A DNA stretch of 64,000 bases from Paenibacillus sp. FSL R5-0345 (GCF_000758585.1 NZ_CP009281.1:6386001-6450000), one strand, 5' to 3'. Positions 17,172 through 26,190 are shown, counted from the first letter of the stretch. Notes: generated from the letters alone by a model not told the origin. Made by a program: numbers and translations.

Positions 17172-17220
17172 TAGGTTAACAACTGTTCACCAGTTTGCTT
17201 TAAGGGGAGAGGATTTCTAA

Positions 17221-17838
17221 ATGACTACTAAAGAAAAGATTCTATATGAAGCATTAGCGTTATTTTCGAATCGTGGATACGGCTCTGTATCTGTACGTGA
17301 AATTGCTGGGGCTGTAGGGATTCGTGAAAGTGCATTATACAAGCATTACAAAAATAAACAGGATATTTTTGATACAGTAGTTCAAGTATCTGCTGAACGG
17401 ATTCAGAAGTTGCAGAAAAATTTATCGGAATCATATGTAGGTAATGATGTAGAAGTTAATTGGATTGTGAGTGATCAGTTACAGGAGGTATACAGTAGCA
17501 TCTTTTCTTTTTATTTAAATGATGAGATTATGTCCCGATTCCGTAAAATGATGACGATCGAGCAATATAGAAATCCAAATATGAGCCAGCTCTTTCGGGA
17601 GATGTTTATTGATAAGACCTTACGCTATCAGTCGGAAGTGTTCCTTCAAATGCAATTAGATGGAACGCTGATCCAAAGCAATTCAGACATTATGGCATTG
17701 CACTTCTACTCTCCAATCTTCCTGCTGTTGTTCCGTTATGATGGTCAGTTAGAGAAGGCGGACGAAGCTTTAGAATTAGTCAAAAGTCATATTAAAGTTT
17801 TCTTCCAGATTTATAGTCGAGTAAGGGAGGAGGAGTAG
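17221..17838 (+). CDS. TetR/AcrR family transcriptional repressor (autoregulated)
   Basis: 205 residues. The N-terminal helix-turn-helix covers about 1-50 (KILYEALALFSNRGYGSVSV, then VREIAGAVGIRESALYKHYK), followed by an all-helical ligand and dimer domain of the usual size. It should release DNA when a ligand binds. AAGGGGAGAGG precedes the ATG. The operator in its own promoter makes autoregulation likely. The next gene starts 3 bases after its stop with the ribosome site inside the TetR 3' end, so the two form a dicistronic unit. The ligand is unknown. Confidence 0.93.
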   Translation: MTTKEKILYEALALFSNRGYGSVSVREIAGAVGIRESALYKHYKNKQDIFDTVVQVSAERIQKLQKNLSESYVGNDVEVNWIVSDQLQEVYSSIFSFYLNDEIMSRFRKMMTIEQYRNPNMSQLFREMFIDKTLRYQSEVFLQMQLDGTLIQSNSDIMALHFYSPIFLLLFRYDGQLEKADEALELVKSHIKVFFQIYSRVREEE

Positions 17839-17841
17839 ACG

Positions 17842-18363
17842 ATGAAACAACGGGCACATTCTAATTTGAAGAAATGGACAGCAATATTTATAACGATTAT
17901 CGTCTATTATGTAATTCATGAAGGTGCACATCTGATTCTTGCTCTCTGCTACGATGTATTTGAAAGAATACGTATTGTCGGATTATGGGGTGTTCAAATT
18001 GTCACAACGGACGGGGAATTATTGGGATATCGGCTTGCGATATTTTCAGGGATCAGTAGTATTGTTACCATTGTAATCGGGTATCTTCTTTACGTACTAA
18101 CTCCTCAGATCCTTAAGCTTAGAACTAAAAGTTTTATCATATTGATGTATTATATAACAGCTTGTTTTCTGTTACTCGATCCGATTTACATATCCATTTT
18201 ATCCTCTTTTATAGGCGGCGGTGGAGATATTAACGGGATTGTAACAGGTTTAGGGATTCCCGAAGTTCCAATTCGAATAGTGTTTGGTTGCATTGCTCTG
18301 ATTAATATTTTTCTTTTTACTAGAAAAATATCCCCCCAATATACCAAGCTATTTAGACGCTGA
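17842..18363 (+). CDS. Small HExxH multipass membrane protein (possible M50-like metalloprotease)
   Basis: 173 residues with about five hydrophobic segments. In the first membrane helix is YYVIHEGAHLILAL, an HExxH motif placed as in site-2 proteases, where it binds zinc within the membrane. A possible third ligand is the Asp in LLLDPIYIS (around residues 112-120), in a later helix as in the M50 family. The protein is short, lacks a PDZ domain, and I do not recognise a named family. It is cotranscribed with the TetR repressor, so its production is ligand-inducible. A non-catalytic membrane protein is still possible. Confidence 0.6.
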   Translation: MKQRAHSNLKKWTAIFITIIVYYVIHEGAHLILALCYDVFERIRIVGLWGVQIVTTDGELLGYRLAIFSGISSIVTIVIGYLLYVLTPQILKLRTKSFIILMYYITACFLLLDPIYISILSSFIGGGGDINGIVTGLGIPEVPIRIVFGCIALINIFLFTRKISPQYTKLFRR

Positions 18364-18429
18364 TTTAAGAAAGGTAGATGATTACTTTTACTTTGGTAAA
18401 AACGGATCACCCACCGTGAGCAGAATTAA

Positions 18430-18480
18430 CTAAAAGAGGCTGATTCTTAGGTCATAAACTTAAGAATCAGCCTCTTCTAT
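18430..18480. terminator. Bidirectional terminator between tetR operon and Fur-family gene
   Basis: A perfect 15-base stem, AGAGGCTGATTCTTA (18435-18449) with TAAGAATCAGCCTCT (18461-18475), is flanked by A/T tracts on both sides. It serves both convergent units. Confidence 0.9.
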
Positions 18481-18481
18481 T

Positions 18482-18877
18482 TTAGTTCACGTTCTTGTTC
18501 TTGCAGTTCGGGCAGACGCCTCCGAATACCACATGAGCATGACCAATTGTATATCCTGTATCCTTCGCCACTGTGTTCATCCAGTCTCGTGGAACTTGGT
18601 TCATTACCTCATCAACCGCACCGCAAACCTCGCAAATGATATGCTGATGATCATCCATGCGGGCATCATATCTGCTGGCAGCCTCACCAAGCTTAAGCTC
18701 ACGAATCATTTGTTTATCTGAAAGATAACGAAGAGAGTTATATACAGTACCGTATGCTAAGCTATGACCTTGTTCTACTAGCCGGTTCATTACTTCCGCA
18801 GCAGTGGGATGGTCATGTGAATTAAGGACGATATCGTAAACGGCTTGACGTTGGGAAGTCAAATTTAGACTTTTCAT
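18482..18877 (-). CDS. Fur family metal/peroxide regulator (PerR-like)
   Basis: 131 residues from the ATG at 18877 (GAGG at 9 bases; an ATG three codons upstream overlaps that site). A winged-helix domain (LTSQRQAVYDIVLNSHDHPT, then LAYGTVYNSLRYL) precedes the metal domain. The regulatory metal region reads RYDARMDDHQHIICEVCGAV, and the structural zinc pairs are CEVCG and CPNCK. The layout follows Bacillus PerR more closely than Fur or Zur (H-x-H region, VTGF-like segment DTGYTIGHAHVVFGGVC). It would repress peroxide-stress or metal genes; which metal it senses cannot be settled from sequence reading. A good promoter sits just upstream. Confidence 0.88.
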   Translation of the reverse strand: MKSLNLTSQRQAVYDIVLNSHDHPTAAEVMNRLVEQGHSLAYGTVYNSLRYLSDKQMIRELKLGEAASRYDARMDDHQHIICEVCGAVDEVMNQVPRDWMNTVAKDTGYTIGHAHVVFGGVCPNCKNKNVN

Positions 18878-18908
18878 TACTATCATCCTCTAACTTGTTT
18901 TTAGATCA

Positions 18909-18937
18909 AGTATAAATCGTGAGTGTAAGTACGTCAA
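18909..18937 (-). promoter_or_regulatory. Promoter of the Fur/PerR-like gene
   Basis: On the minus strand TTGACG (18937-18932) and TATACT (18914-18909) are separated by 17 bases. An ACTTG/CAAGT inverted pair (18893-18911) covers the likely start point and could be an autoregulatory site. Confidence 0.7.
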
Positions 18938-18968
18938 TCCCACTTTTATCCACTCATTACTTTCTAAG

Positions 18969-20066
18969 CTATTTGATCAATCCAGAATATTTGATGTTTA
19001 CATCAGCCTCGACCTGAAAATCAAGCCCAGCATAGAGGTCCTTCCACACTTCCATTTCGGTATCATTATTAAAATGCCTAGCTCCATAGTGAAGTCCCCA
19101 CCCAAAAGGATCCAAACCGCTCTTATGAATTTTTTTCAGTAAGGCTGAGATATCATCTTCCAATTCTTTCTCGCCAGCTGTCTGAATTTTTTTCAACTTG
19201 CTATGTGTCACCAAGTCCGGACTGCTACTCTCTTCTAGGATCCCTTTAATCTTAATATGGTATCGAATAGTAGCTTTTCCGCTCTCCGTATTTAGTATCT
19301 TGTAGTCCGACGATGATCTCTCTGTGTAATACTGATACATGACCCCCTCAGTATGGGCTGGCAAATTGGTCCGTAAGTTGGAGCGCGACAGCAAATTGTA
19401 TAGCCGGGTTTCGTTCGGTGAAAGCACCATCTTGATTTTCTCGCTATCCAGTAGAGCAATTTTGTTAATTAAGAACTGACTCTTCCCTTTGGCCTCGATA
19501 ATCGGCAAAATCGGATCAATACCCTTCTCATAAATATTTCTCATCAGCTGAAAGGAATACACACTAGTAATAAAAGGAGACTCCGTTCCCTGACCACTCA
19601 TCGCCAGAATAAGAGAATTCGATGGGATACGCTCCGATTCGGGTCGTACCTGCAGCACTTGAAGTGCCTCCGGACGCCCGACTGCAAAATTTACAATAAG
19701 CTGGACATCTCTGCGCCGCACGGCCCAATCCATAACATGCTGAATATCTTTACGTGCGATCCCTTCTCCCAAAATAATCGATTTACAATGGGAATAATCA
19801 AGCTCCTTCTCCACTTTTGACTTCATTCTGCGGAGCGCTTCCGAAATACTTGGGGACTCTTCGGTTAATATCTGCATCTTCTCATCAATCTTGGTAACTT
19901 CCCCCTGCGGGATGGCAAGCTTCAAACTAATCTTGAAGGTCCCTTCTTCTTCGCCAGGGTCAACACCGATCGCCAGTACGAATATCCTTAAATCAATTTC
20001 TTTGAAGTCACAGCCGGCAAGGAGTAGCAGTAACACAATTCCTATTGCACTAAGTGCTTTTCTCAC
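18969..20066 (-). CDS. Ger(x)C family spore germination lipoprotein
   Basis: 365 residues. The N-terminal signal ends in a lipobox (LLLLLAGCDF), so it is lipid-anchored on the outer face of the inner spore membrane. Family features are DLRIFVLAIGVDPGEEEG, LDYSHCKSIILGEG (LxHxKxxxxGE pattern) and the C-terminal KKIHKSGLDPFGWG. Together with the A and B subunits it forms a GerA-type nutrient receptor. GTG start at 20066 overlaps the B-subunit stop by 4 bases (GTGA), indicating coupled translation. Expression is expected in the forespore; I could not identify a convincing sigma-G promoter. Confidence 0.95.
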   Translation of the reverse strand: MRKALSAIGIVLLLLLAGCDFKEIDLRIFVLAIGVDPGEEEGTFKISLKLAIPQGEVTKIDEKMQILTEESPSISEALRRMKSKVEKELDYSHCKSIILGEGIARKDIQHVMDWAVRRRDVQLIVNFAVGRPEALQVLQVRPESERIPSNSLILAMSGQGTESPFITSVYSFQLMRNIYEKGIDPILPIIEAKGKSQFLINKIALLDSEKIKMVLSPNETRLYNLLSRSNLRTNLPAHTEGVMYQYYTERSSSDYKILNTESGKATIRYHIKIKGILEESSSPDLVTHSKLKKIQTAGEKELEDDISALLKKIHKSGLDPFGWGLHYGARHFNNDTEMEVWKDLYAGLDFQVEADVNIKYSGLIK

Positions 20067-21163
20067 ATGCCCTGCCTCCTTACTTTACGATAACAATAAA
20101 ACAGCAGTGCGATTAAGAACATCTCACCAAACCAGCGGACTTGTAGAAACCAAGCGCCCATTAAGTTGAGCTGATATTGATCCATCCACATTAAGGAGAG
20201 GACCACTCCGCTAAATAAGCACAGGATGAGCCACTCTTTCCATTGCTCTGCCTTCTGAGATTTTTTTTTCGTAGATGAAATAGCACCTTTCAATAATCCT
20301 AACCCTACATGCCAATGAACAATTACACTCACCAGAGATAATGTCATATAGGCAAAATAAAAAATAAACAACATCCGTTCAATGATAAAAGATTCTATCC
20401 GGATACTGTCTGCCGTCGAGAACCACGTATATACATGTCTCTCAATCGCAACAGTACCGAAATAACCGATAGGGACCAAAAAGGTTACGAGAAGTACGAG
20501 AAGTCCTTCCACCCCTAAAATCCAGACATGCTTTAGCTTTAACCCATGAAATACCCGATTAAAGATGGCTAGATTAATATAACCACTAAAAGAAAAGGTA
20601 GCTGCCGAAAGACTCATCAGATCCGGCTTATGCCAGATGTATGTAGTGATCTGCAGAACAGAATCCCAATTGAAATCTGGATTGGTCAGCGCCTTTACAA
20701 TGCCATAGATAATTAACGGTAATGTAACGACAAGAATGATTTCAAGACCATACAAAAGTGATAGTGAATCAAAGCGACAGCAGATGCAGACCAATATCAG
20801 AAAGCCGATCACGACAGTATATGGGCTTGAATTCGGACTGACATATCTCAGCGTAATATCTACAAAGGAAAGCAAGGTAACCCCCCCAGCCACACACCAT
20901 AAACCCGCAAAAAAGACAAGTAAGGGTTTGACTAGCAGCTTAGGAAGAAGAGGGTTAAATATTTCCGGAAACCCCTTACCAGGAAATTTAGCAATCAATA
21001 CAGTAAATATATAGACAAACAAAGTGCCAAGGACCGTTGCAATTAGTATGGAGAACAAAGCACCGTCAAAGCGTCTGTCTATTAGTTCCCTAGGAACAAA
21101 ATTAATGATGTTGATCAAGCTGTTCATCAGAAAAAGACAGTAGAAATAACGGCTTTTGGCCAT
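20063..21163 (-). CDS. GerB family spore germination protein (nutrient receptor permease subunit)
   Basis: 366 residues and about ten membrane segments, a member of the APC-superfamily spore germination permease family (GerAB-like). It likely forms the germinant-binding subunit: the family carries the amino-acid pocket in its membrane core. The ATG at 21163 overlaps the last base of the A-subunit stop (TGATG), with GGCGGGGAA upstream; a TTG one codon earlier is possible. It is the middle gene of an A-B-C germinant receptor operon. Confidence 0.94.
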   Translation of the reverse strand: MAKSRYFYCLFLMNSLINIINFVPRELIDRRFDGALFSILIATVLGTLFVYIFTVLIAKFPGKGFPEIFNPLLPKLLVKPLLVFFAGLWCVAGGVTLLSFVDITLRYVSPNSSPYTVVIGFLILVCICCRFDSLSLLYGLEIILVVTLPLIIYGIVKALTNPDFNWDSVLQITTYIWHKPDLMSLSAATFSFSGYINLAIFNRVFHGLKLKHVWILGVEGLLVLLVTFLVPIGYFGTVAIERHVYTWFSTADSIRIESFIIERMLFIFYFAYMTLSLVSVIVHWHVGLGLLKGAISSTKKKSQKAEQWKEWLILCLFSGVVLSLMWMDQYQLNLMGAWFLQVRWFGEMFLIALLFYCYRKVRRQGM

Positions 21164-22521
21164 CAATGTTCCCCGCCCTTCTTCTTACCAAGGTTATCAA
21201 GAAAAAACAATCTGAAATAAGGTTGTCCAAAGCTACGCTGATTGCATAAATACATCGCAAATCCCACAACACAGACCACTACACCAACCATTCCTAGAAC
21301 AGCGGCAGCTATAAGAAAAATGTACTTCAGCACGCGTATCGACAAGCTCATCATATTCAGAGGAATCAGAAAATTGGATATCGCAACGGCTGAGACCAAT
21401 ATAATCATAATATTACCTACAAGCCCTGCCGCCGTAGCTGCCTGACCTAAGATTAGACCTCCGACCGTCGTGGCCGTTGGACCAATCGCTTTGGGCAGAC
21501 GTAAACTCGCCTCGGTCAGAAATTCCATCATCATAAGCATTAAGAGCACTTCCACAAAAGATGGATAAGGCACAGTGGCGCGGCTACCAGAAATAAGCAG
21601 TGCAACCTGCACACGAACAATCTCGGGATTATACGAGGTCAGAGTTACATAGACCGCAGGCAGCCACAACGTCATGCACACACCGATAATTCGGAGCAGC
21701 TTTAAGAAACGGCCCACGATAGGAAATTGGATTTTATCATCCATGGATGTAAAGAAATCATTAAATATGGAAGGCAACACTATCGCATATCCCGTTGTAT
21801 CCAGGAGTATCGCTACTTTTCCTTCAGACAAATTAAACACAACTCTATCAGGTCTTTCAGTAATAATAGACTTAGGGAGTATTCGCAATTTATCACTGCT
21901 TATAAACTTCTCAAGTTCTCCCGTAGCCTGTAAAATATCAACCTTTAGGGTATTCATCTTCTCCCTTAATTCCGCTAATACATTATGATCAACACGACTG
22001 ATGTCGTATAGGATGGCCACCTTTGTTTTGGAGACTTCGCCGATGACCATGGTTTCCATTTTGAGATTAGTGGATTGATAGCGCCGGCGGATCATGTTCA
22101 GATTCACCGCAATATCCTCCGTCAGTGCATCTGAGGGACCCTGTGAAATACTTTCTGCTGAAGTTTCACTAACACCACTAATCTCCGCACTTAAAGCATC
22201 GAAGAAACAGATCACATTATTTATCCTTAGAAGAACATATCCGCCAAGCAAAAGCTCGATTCCCTTTTCTCTCGTAGTTGCCTCCTCAGTGCCCGGATAT
22301 GTCGTAATGTAATTAAGGTACCCGTCAATACTCCCCATCTCATAGAACGGCGTAATCACATGGCGACTGAGCGTCTGCGAATCTGTAACGCTTTTAATAT
22401 AAATTAAGTTGATCTGCCCAAAAGGTGCAACGAGCGTTCTATCAATTAAATCGGCAAATCCGTCCAACTCACCCTTGATCCATTCCAGAGTAACATTGTG
22501 CTTATCCTGTTGAACTGACAT
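21163..22521 (-). CDS. GerA family spore germination protein (nutrient receptor A subunit)
   Basis: 452 residues, slightly short for GerAA (about 480-540). A cytosolic N-terminal domain (about 1-240) leads into a membrane domain of about four to five helices. Conserved stretches are RRRYQSTNLKMETMVIGE, ITERPDRVVFNLSEGKVAILLD, PYPSFVEVLLMLMMMEFLTE and LPKAIGPTATTVGGLILGQ. It is the large subunit of a GerA-type receptor that senses nutrients and starts germination. AGGAGGG lies 7 bases before the ATG. The cognate nutrient is not predictable. Confidence 0.95.
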   Translation of the reverse strand: MSVQQDKHNVTLEWIKGELDGFADLIDRTLVAPFGQINLIYIKSVTDSQTLSRHVITPFYEMGSIDGYLNYITTYPGTEEATTREKGIELLLGGYVLLRINNVICFFDALSAEISGVSETSAESISQGPSDALTEDIAVNLNMIRRRYQSTNLKMETMVIGEVSKTKVAILYDISRVDHNVLAELREKMNTLKVDILQATGELEKFISSDKLRILPKSIITERPDRVVFNLSEGKVAILLDTTGYAIVLPSIFNDFFTSMDDKIQFPIVGRFLKLLRIIGVCMTLWLPAVYVTLTSYNPEIVRVQVALLISGSRATVPYPSFVEVLLMLMMMEFLTEASLRLPKAIGPTATTVGGLILGQAATAAGLVGNIMIILVSAVAISNFLIPLNMMSLSIRVLKYIFLIAAAVLGMVGVVVCVVGFAMYLCNQRSFGQPYFRLFFLDNLGKKKGGEH

Positions 22522-22678
22522 GGATCATCCCTCCTATTTATCCTGCGCTTCCCGGATTCCACCTTATTTTGGCACTATTTCTCTGAATTCATGCACTGCA
22601 CATATGAATACAGAGTTTCTTTTAACGGGACTGTGGTAATAAATGAAATGAGGATTGTACAGATGGAGGGATACTAAG

Positions 22679-24226
22679 ATGGATTCGCACCGTAAAATAA
22701 CGCAAGGTCTCCCGCAATTTCCAGAATCATTATGGAGAGACACTACGGATTTGCCGGCTTTTCCAAAGCTGACTGAAGATATTTCTACAGATGTCGCAGT
22801 GGTAGGCGGTGGGATTACAGGAATTACAACAGCCTATCTCTTAAGCAAAGCAGGGTATAAAGTCACGCTCTTGGAGGCAGGGGAAATCCTCAGTGGCACT
22901 ACGGGTTTTACAAGCGCCAAAATCTCCGCTCAGCACGGATTAATCTATCATCATTTGATCAAGCATTTCGGGGAAGAGAAGGCCCGCCTCTATTATCGAT
23001 CTAACCATGAGGCTATGAACTGGATCTTACAAACGGCGGAAGAACTTGAAGTGTCTTGCGGTCTGAAACGCGAAGCGGCTTATTTGTACGCAGATGCTGA
23101 AGATCATAAAACGCTTAAAGAACTGAAGGATGAGTATAAAGCCTATGAACAATTGGGTCTGCCTGGTGAATGGCTGGATAACGTTTCTATCCCCCTAATG
23201 GCCAGTGGTGCGATTAAATTACCAGGACAAGCCCGCTTTCACCCCCTCCAATATTTGAAGGCCTTGTTAAAGGTTATAGTGGAAAAAGGCGGCGTGATCT
23301 ATGAGCATACGATGATGGCGGACAAGGTGGAGAAGCACGATAAGCTTACGCTTTTTACGGAAAAGAACGACTATCGGATCAACTGCCGTTACGCCGTGTC
23401 GGCTTCTCATTTCCCCTTCTACGATGGAGGTGCGTTATATTTCTCGCGACTGCATGCTGAGCGTTCCTACTGTCTGGCGATCCAACCCGAAACGGATTAT
23501 GAGGGCGGAATGTACTTAAGCGCTAGCGAACCCACCCGTTCTCTGCGCGCTGTGGAGTGGGAAGGGCGAAATCTGGTTATCGTTGGAGGCGAGAATCATA
23601 AGACAGGCCAAGGCATCTGCACGATAGGTCATTATGAGAATCTGGAATTGTTCGCAGGCCACTTGCTGGGCATCAAGTCGATCCCTTACCGCTGGTCGGC
23701 ACAGGATTTAATCACGCTGGACAGAGTCCCATACATCGGCAAGATTTCGGACAACGAAGAGATTTATATCGCGACCGGATTCGGAAAATGGGGTATGACA
23801 AGCGGTACCTTGTCCGCTCAAATCATCTCGGATCAGATTCAGCGCAAAGATAATCCATATACGGAGTTGTACGATCCATCCCGCTTCAAAGCTGGCGCCA
23901 GCATAAAGAGCTTCATCGTCCAAAACGCTAATGTGGCCAAGGAGCTAGTAGCGGGTAAAGTTGAAATTGTCCATAAAAAGACAAGCGATTTGAAGGCAGA
24001 CGAAGGGGCCGTTTTCTTCCACGACGGCAAACGAGTCGGCGCCTACAAAGATCCAGAGGGGAAACTTCATCTGGTGGACAGAACCTGCACTCACATGGGC
24101 TGTGAATGCGAATGGAACGACGGTAACCGTTCTTGGGATTGCCCTTGCCACGGTTCCCGCTTCTCCTTCGATGGAGAAGTTTTAGAGGGACCTGCATCGG
24201 TTCCGCTGACGAAGCTTTACGAATAA
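22679..24226 (+). CDS. FAD-dependent oxidoreductase fused to a Rieske [2Fe-2S] domain
   Basis: 515 residues from the ATG at 22679 (GGAGGG with 8-base spacing). The N-terminal DAO-type flavin domain has VAVVGGGITGITTAYLL and LLEAGEILSGTTGFTSAK. After about residue 430 a Rieske domain holds CTHMG, then DCPCHGSRFSFDG, giving the two His and two Cys cluster ligands. Such fusions occur in Bacillus YhfW-like proteins; the substrate is unknown, and an amine or amino-acid-like compound is plausible from the DAO fold. The iron-sulfur domain probably passes electrons to or from the flavin. No neighbour identifies the pathway. It runs divergently from the ger operon. Confidence 0.92.
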   Translation: MDSHRKITQGLPQFPESLWRDTTDLPAFPKLTEDISTDVAVVGGGITGITTAYLLSKAGYKVTLLEAGEILSGTTGFTSAKISAQHGLIYHHLIKHFGEEKARLYYRSNHEAMNWILQTAEELEVSCGLKREAAYLYADAEDHKTLKELKDEYKAYEQLGLPGEWLDNVSIPLMASGAIKLPGQARFHPLQYLKALLKVIVEKGGVIYEHTMMADKVEKHDKLTLFTEKNDYRINCRYAVSASHFPFYDGGALYFSRLHAERSYCLAIQPETDYEGGMYLSASEPTRSLRAVEWEGRNLVIVGGENHKTGQGICTIGHYENLELFAGHLLGIKSIPYRWSAQDLITLDRVPYIGKISDNEEIYIATGFGKWGMTSGTLSAQIISDQIQRKDNPYTELYDPSRFKAGASIKSFIVQNANVAKELVAGKVEIVHKKTSDLKADEGAVFFHDGKRVGAYKDPEGKLHLVDRTCTHMGCECEWNDGNRSWDCPCHGSRFSFDGEVLEGPASVPLTKLYE

Positions 24227-24415
24227 ATTCACTTCGTTCGTGAAAATGCTATGTTCACGGAAAATCTGTACAATCACGAAAAATTGCATCTCTTTACATG
24301 AAAGTTTTCAATTTGTTTTCTTGGGACGATTGTAAATGCCCTATAGCATTCAGGTATAATAGGACATGAATGAAGCATAAGCTTCAAAAATGTTTAAAGG
24401 AGCGTGACGTTAGAG

Positions 24416-25135
24416 ATGGATTTGAGAGGAAAGAGTGTTGTGATTACTGGTGCAGGCAAAGGAATCGGTAAAGCCTTAGCCATGGCACTAGCTAAGGAAG
24501 GTGCTAACTTGGGCCTGATCTCCAGAACTTCAGGCGATCTCGAAGCGTTAAAATCAGCCCTAACGGAAGTATACGACGTTAAAGTTAGTATTGCCGTTGC
24601 GGATATCGCTGTACGCGAAGAAGCTGAACGAGCAGTTGCTTATCTGCAAAATGAGCTAGGAACATTTGACGCATTAATCAATAATGCCGGAATTGCGAAA
24701 TTCGGTACTTTGGTAGAAATGGACCCTGCCGATTGGGAAAGTCATATCCAAGTCAATCTTTACGGCACCTATTATGTAACTCGCGCTGCACTGCCAGCTA
24801 TGATTGAGAAAAATGGCGGGAATATCATCAACATCTCGTCTACAGCCGGAGAGCGCGGCTTCGCGACTGGCTCAGCTTACTGCGCATCCAAGTTTGCACT
24901 GATGGGCATGACCGAAGCCCTCGCGCAAGAGGTGCGTAAGCACAACATCCGCGTCGTAGCTTTGACTCCAAGTACTGTTAACACTGGACTAGCTTCCAAC
25001 GCCGGACTTAAAATCGGTGACGAAGATCGCATGATGCAGCCTGAGGATGTAGCTGAATTGGCGTTAACAGCCTTGAAGCTGCCGGATCGTGTCTTCCTAA
25101 AAACAGCAGGACTCTGGACCACTAACCCGCAATAA
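24416..25135 (+). CDS. SDR family 3-ketoacyl-ACP reductase-like protein
   Basis: 239 residues, a classical short-chain dehydrogenase. The NADP motif is ITGAGKGIGKAL, NNAG follows, and the catalytic Ser and YxxxK are in NISSTAGERG and SAYCASKFALMG. The sequence follows the FabG paralog common in Bacilli rather than the fatty-acid-operon FabG, including the C-terminal FLKTAGLWTTNP. The substrate is thus a ketone or ketoacyl compound of unknown identity. GTG at 24404 is possible, but GGAG is only one base before it; ATG at 24416 is 13 bases away and matches the family N-terminus. TATAAT at 24355 may be its -10. Confidence 0.9.
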   Translation: MDLRGKSVVITGAGKGIGKALAMALAKEGANLGLISRTSGDLEALKSALTEVYDVKVSIAVADIAVREEAERAVAYLQNELGTFDALINNAGIAKFGTLVEMDPADWESHIQVNLYGTYYVTRAALPAMIEKNGGNIINISSTAGERGFATGSAYCASKFALMGMTEALAQEVRKHNIRVVALTPSTVNTGLASNAGLKIGDEDRMMQPEDVAELALTALKLPDRVFLKTAGLWTTNPQ

Positions 25136-25195
25136 AAAGGACTGGCTGGTTTTGCACCAGGCTCTGATTGCGGCTTTTTGCAGGAGAGTGCTCAT

Positions 25196-25243
25196 GGGAG
25201 AGGAGCAGTAGAGCGGATTGGGAGAGGAGCAGTAGAGCGGATT
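25196..25243 (+). repeat. Perfect tandem duplication, 2 x 24 bases
   Basis: Two identical 24-base units (25196-25219 and 25220-25243), beginning GGGAGAGGAGCAG and ending GAGCGGATT, followed by GGG of a third start. Confidence 0.9.
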
Positions 25244-25293
25244 GGGTGTCCTTGTGCCAGTCAATCCCTTTGGTCTGCTCTTCTCCATACTCT

Positions 25294-25709
25294 GATTGCA
25301 CTTTGTGCGATAGAATGCCTAATGTAGACTGTTTTCAGGCTGTTCTGTTGAACATTCTGCAATCAAACTCCATTTTTGGGGCAAGAGATGGTTACTTTAG
25401 CGCCAGATTGGGCAACTGGAGTTTAGAGGTACTTATTTATTCGTTGGTTCTAATAATAATGTTGTGTGCTTGTAGTTACGCTGGGCGCTTCGGCTCTGAA
25501 CACTACTTGGCGCTCGAATAACAATAGTTGCACTATATACATCTATTCAGCGTAATTAAAGGATCCGTTACACTTTAATTGCACTCTGTGTAACTAAAAG
25601 CAAATAATGCTCGACCATTTCCCAGATTCATCTTATTTAGTTGCATAGAATACACTTATCGCTTCATTTCTAACGAACCAGAACTTTAAAGTGTATAAAG
25701 TGCAATTAA
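25294..25709. repeat. Degenerate TTGCACT-type repeat family, about five copies
   Basis: Related words start at 25294 (GATTGCACTTTGTGCGATAG), 25526 (AGTTGCACTATATACATC), 25576 (AATTGCACTCTGTGTAAC), 25639 (AGTTGCATAGAATACAC) and, inverted, 25691-25709 (AGTGTATAAAGTGCAATTA). They share TTGCA(CT) followed about 8 bases later by a TACA/TGTA-like word. Confidence 0.45.
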
Positions 25710-25767
25710 ATATTCAATCTAATGTTTATATATGTATATCACACTGCTGAACGGAGGTTTATCTAAT

Positions 25768-26085
25768 ATGCTGGTAGTAACAAATACCATTAAGGTTAAA
25801 GAAGGTCATGGTGAAGCCATTGCTCAACGTTTCGGAGGAAATAACGGTGTACAGGATATGCCAGGTTTCGTACGCATGGAGGTTTGGCAAGGAAGTGCCA
25901 AAGAAGGTGTTGAGGAACTAAAGATCTGCACCATGTGGGAGAACGAGGAAGCATTTAAAGGCTGGACCTCCAGCGACTCCTTCCGTCAATCACACCGTGG
26001 TGCTGGTGGAAATGAAGCCATTCTTGGAGCATCAATCGACAAATATAAGCTGATGATCAGCCGAACACCCGGCACCAGCAATTAA
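25768..26085 (+). CDS. Heme-degrading monooxygenase, HmoA/IsdG-like
   Basis: 105 residues from the ATG at 25768, which has GGAGG 10 bases upstream. It is an ABM-fold protein: VVTNTIKVKEGHGEAIAQRF at the start, PGFVRMEVWQG, then MWENEEAFKGW and SDSFRQSHRG. The Asn, Trp and His of the IsdG/HmoA heme site correspond to TN, W and SH in these stretches. It would open heme to release iron in the cytoplasm. A generic antibiotic-biosynthesis monooxygenase cannot be excluded. No heme-uptake genes lie nearby and I see no clear Fur box upstream. A shared terminator follows. Confidence 0.8.
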   Translation: MLVVTNTIKVKEGHGEAIAQRFGGNNGVQDMPGFVRMEVWQGSAKEGVEELKICTMWENEEAFKGWTSSDSFRQSHRGAGGNEAILGASIDKYKLMISRTPGTSN

Positions 26086-26135
26086 GTGATGTAGGCCGAA
26101 TCGTACAATGAATATAAGTTCGACTGCCACGACAA

Positions 26136-26190
26136 TAAAAACAGGGATGCCCTGAGCCAATATGGCTTTGAGGCATCCCTGTTTGTTTTT
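26136..26190. terminator. Bidirectional terminator between hmoA-like and MMPL genes
   Basis: AACAGGGATGCC (26140-26151) pairs perfectly with GGCATCCCTGTT (26172-26183), with an inner GAGCC/GGCTT helix and T/A tracts on both sides. Confidence 0.9.

Larger units (their letters stand above)
25136..25767. other. Repeat-rich intergenic region
   Basis: 632 bases with no believable gene. A plus-strand open frame from 25168 has no ribosome site and simply reads through a tandem repeat. The stretch carries a 24-base tandem duplication (25196-25243) and about five degenerate copies of a TTGCACT-headed word (25294-25709), suggesting an eroded repeat cluster. Confidence 0.6.

Noticed and set aside
22541..22640. 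Possible sigma-G promoter before the ger operon
   Set aside because: I could not find a -35/-10 pair of the right sequence and spacing.
24235..24310. Cluster of CACGAAAA-like words before the SDR gene
   Set aside because: The copies are short and irregular, with no stable hairpin plus T-tract; I could not show it is more than chance.
25168..25521. 117-codon plus-strand frame in the repeat-rich gap
   Set aside because: It lacks a ribosome site, reads through the 24-base duplication and has no recognisable domain.
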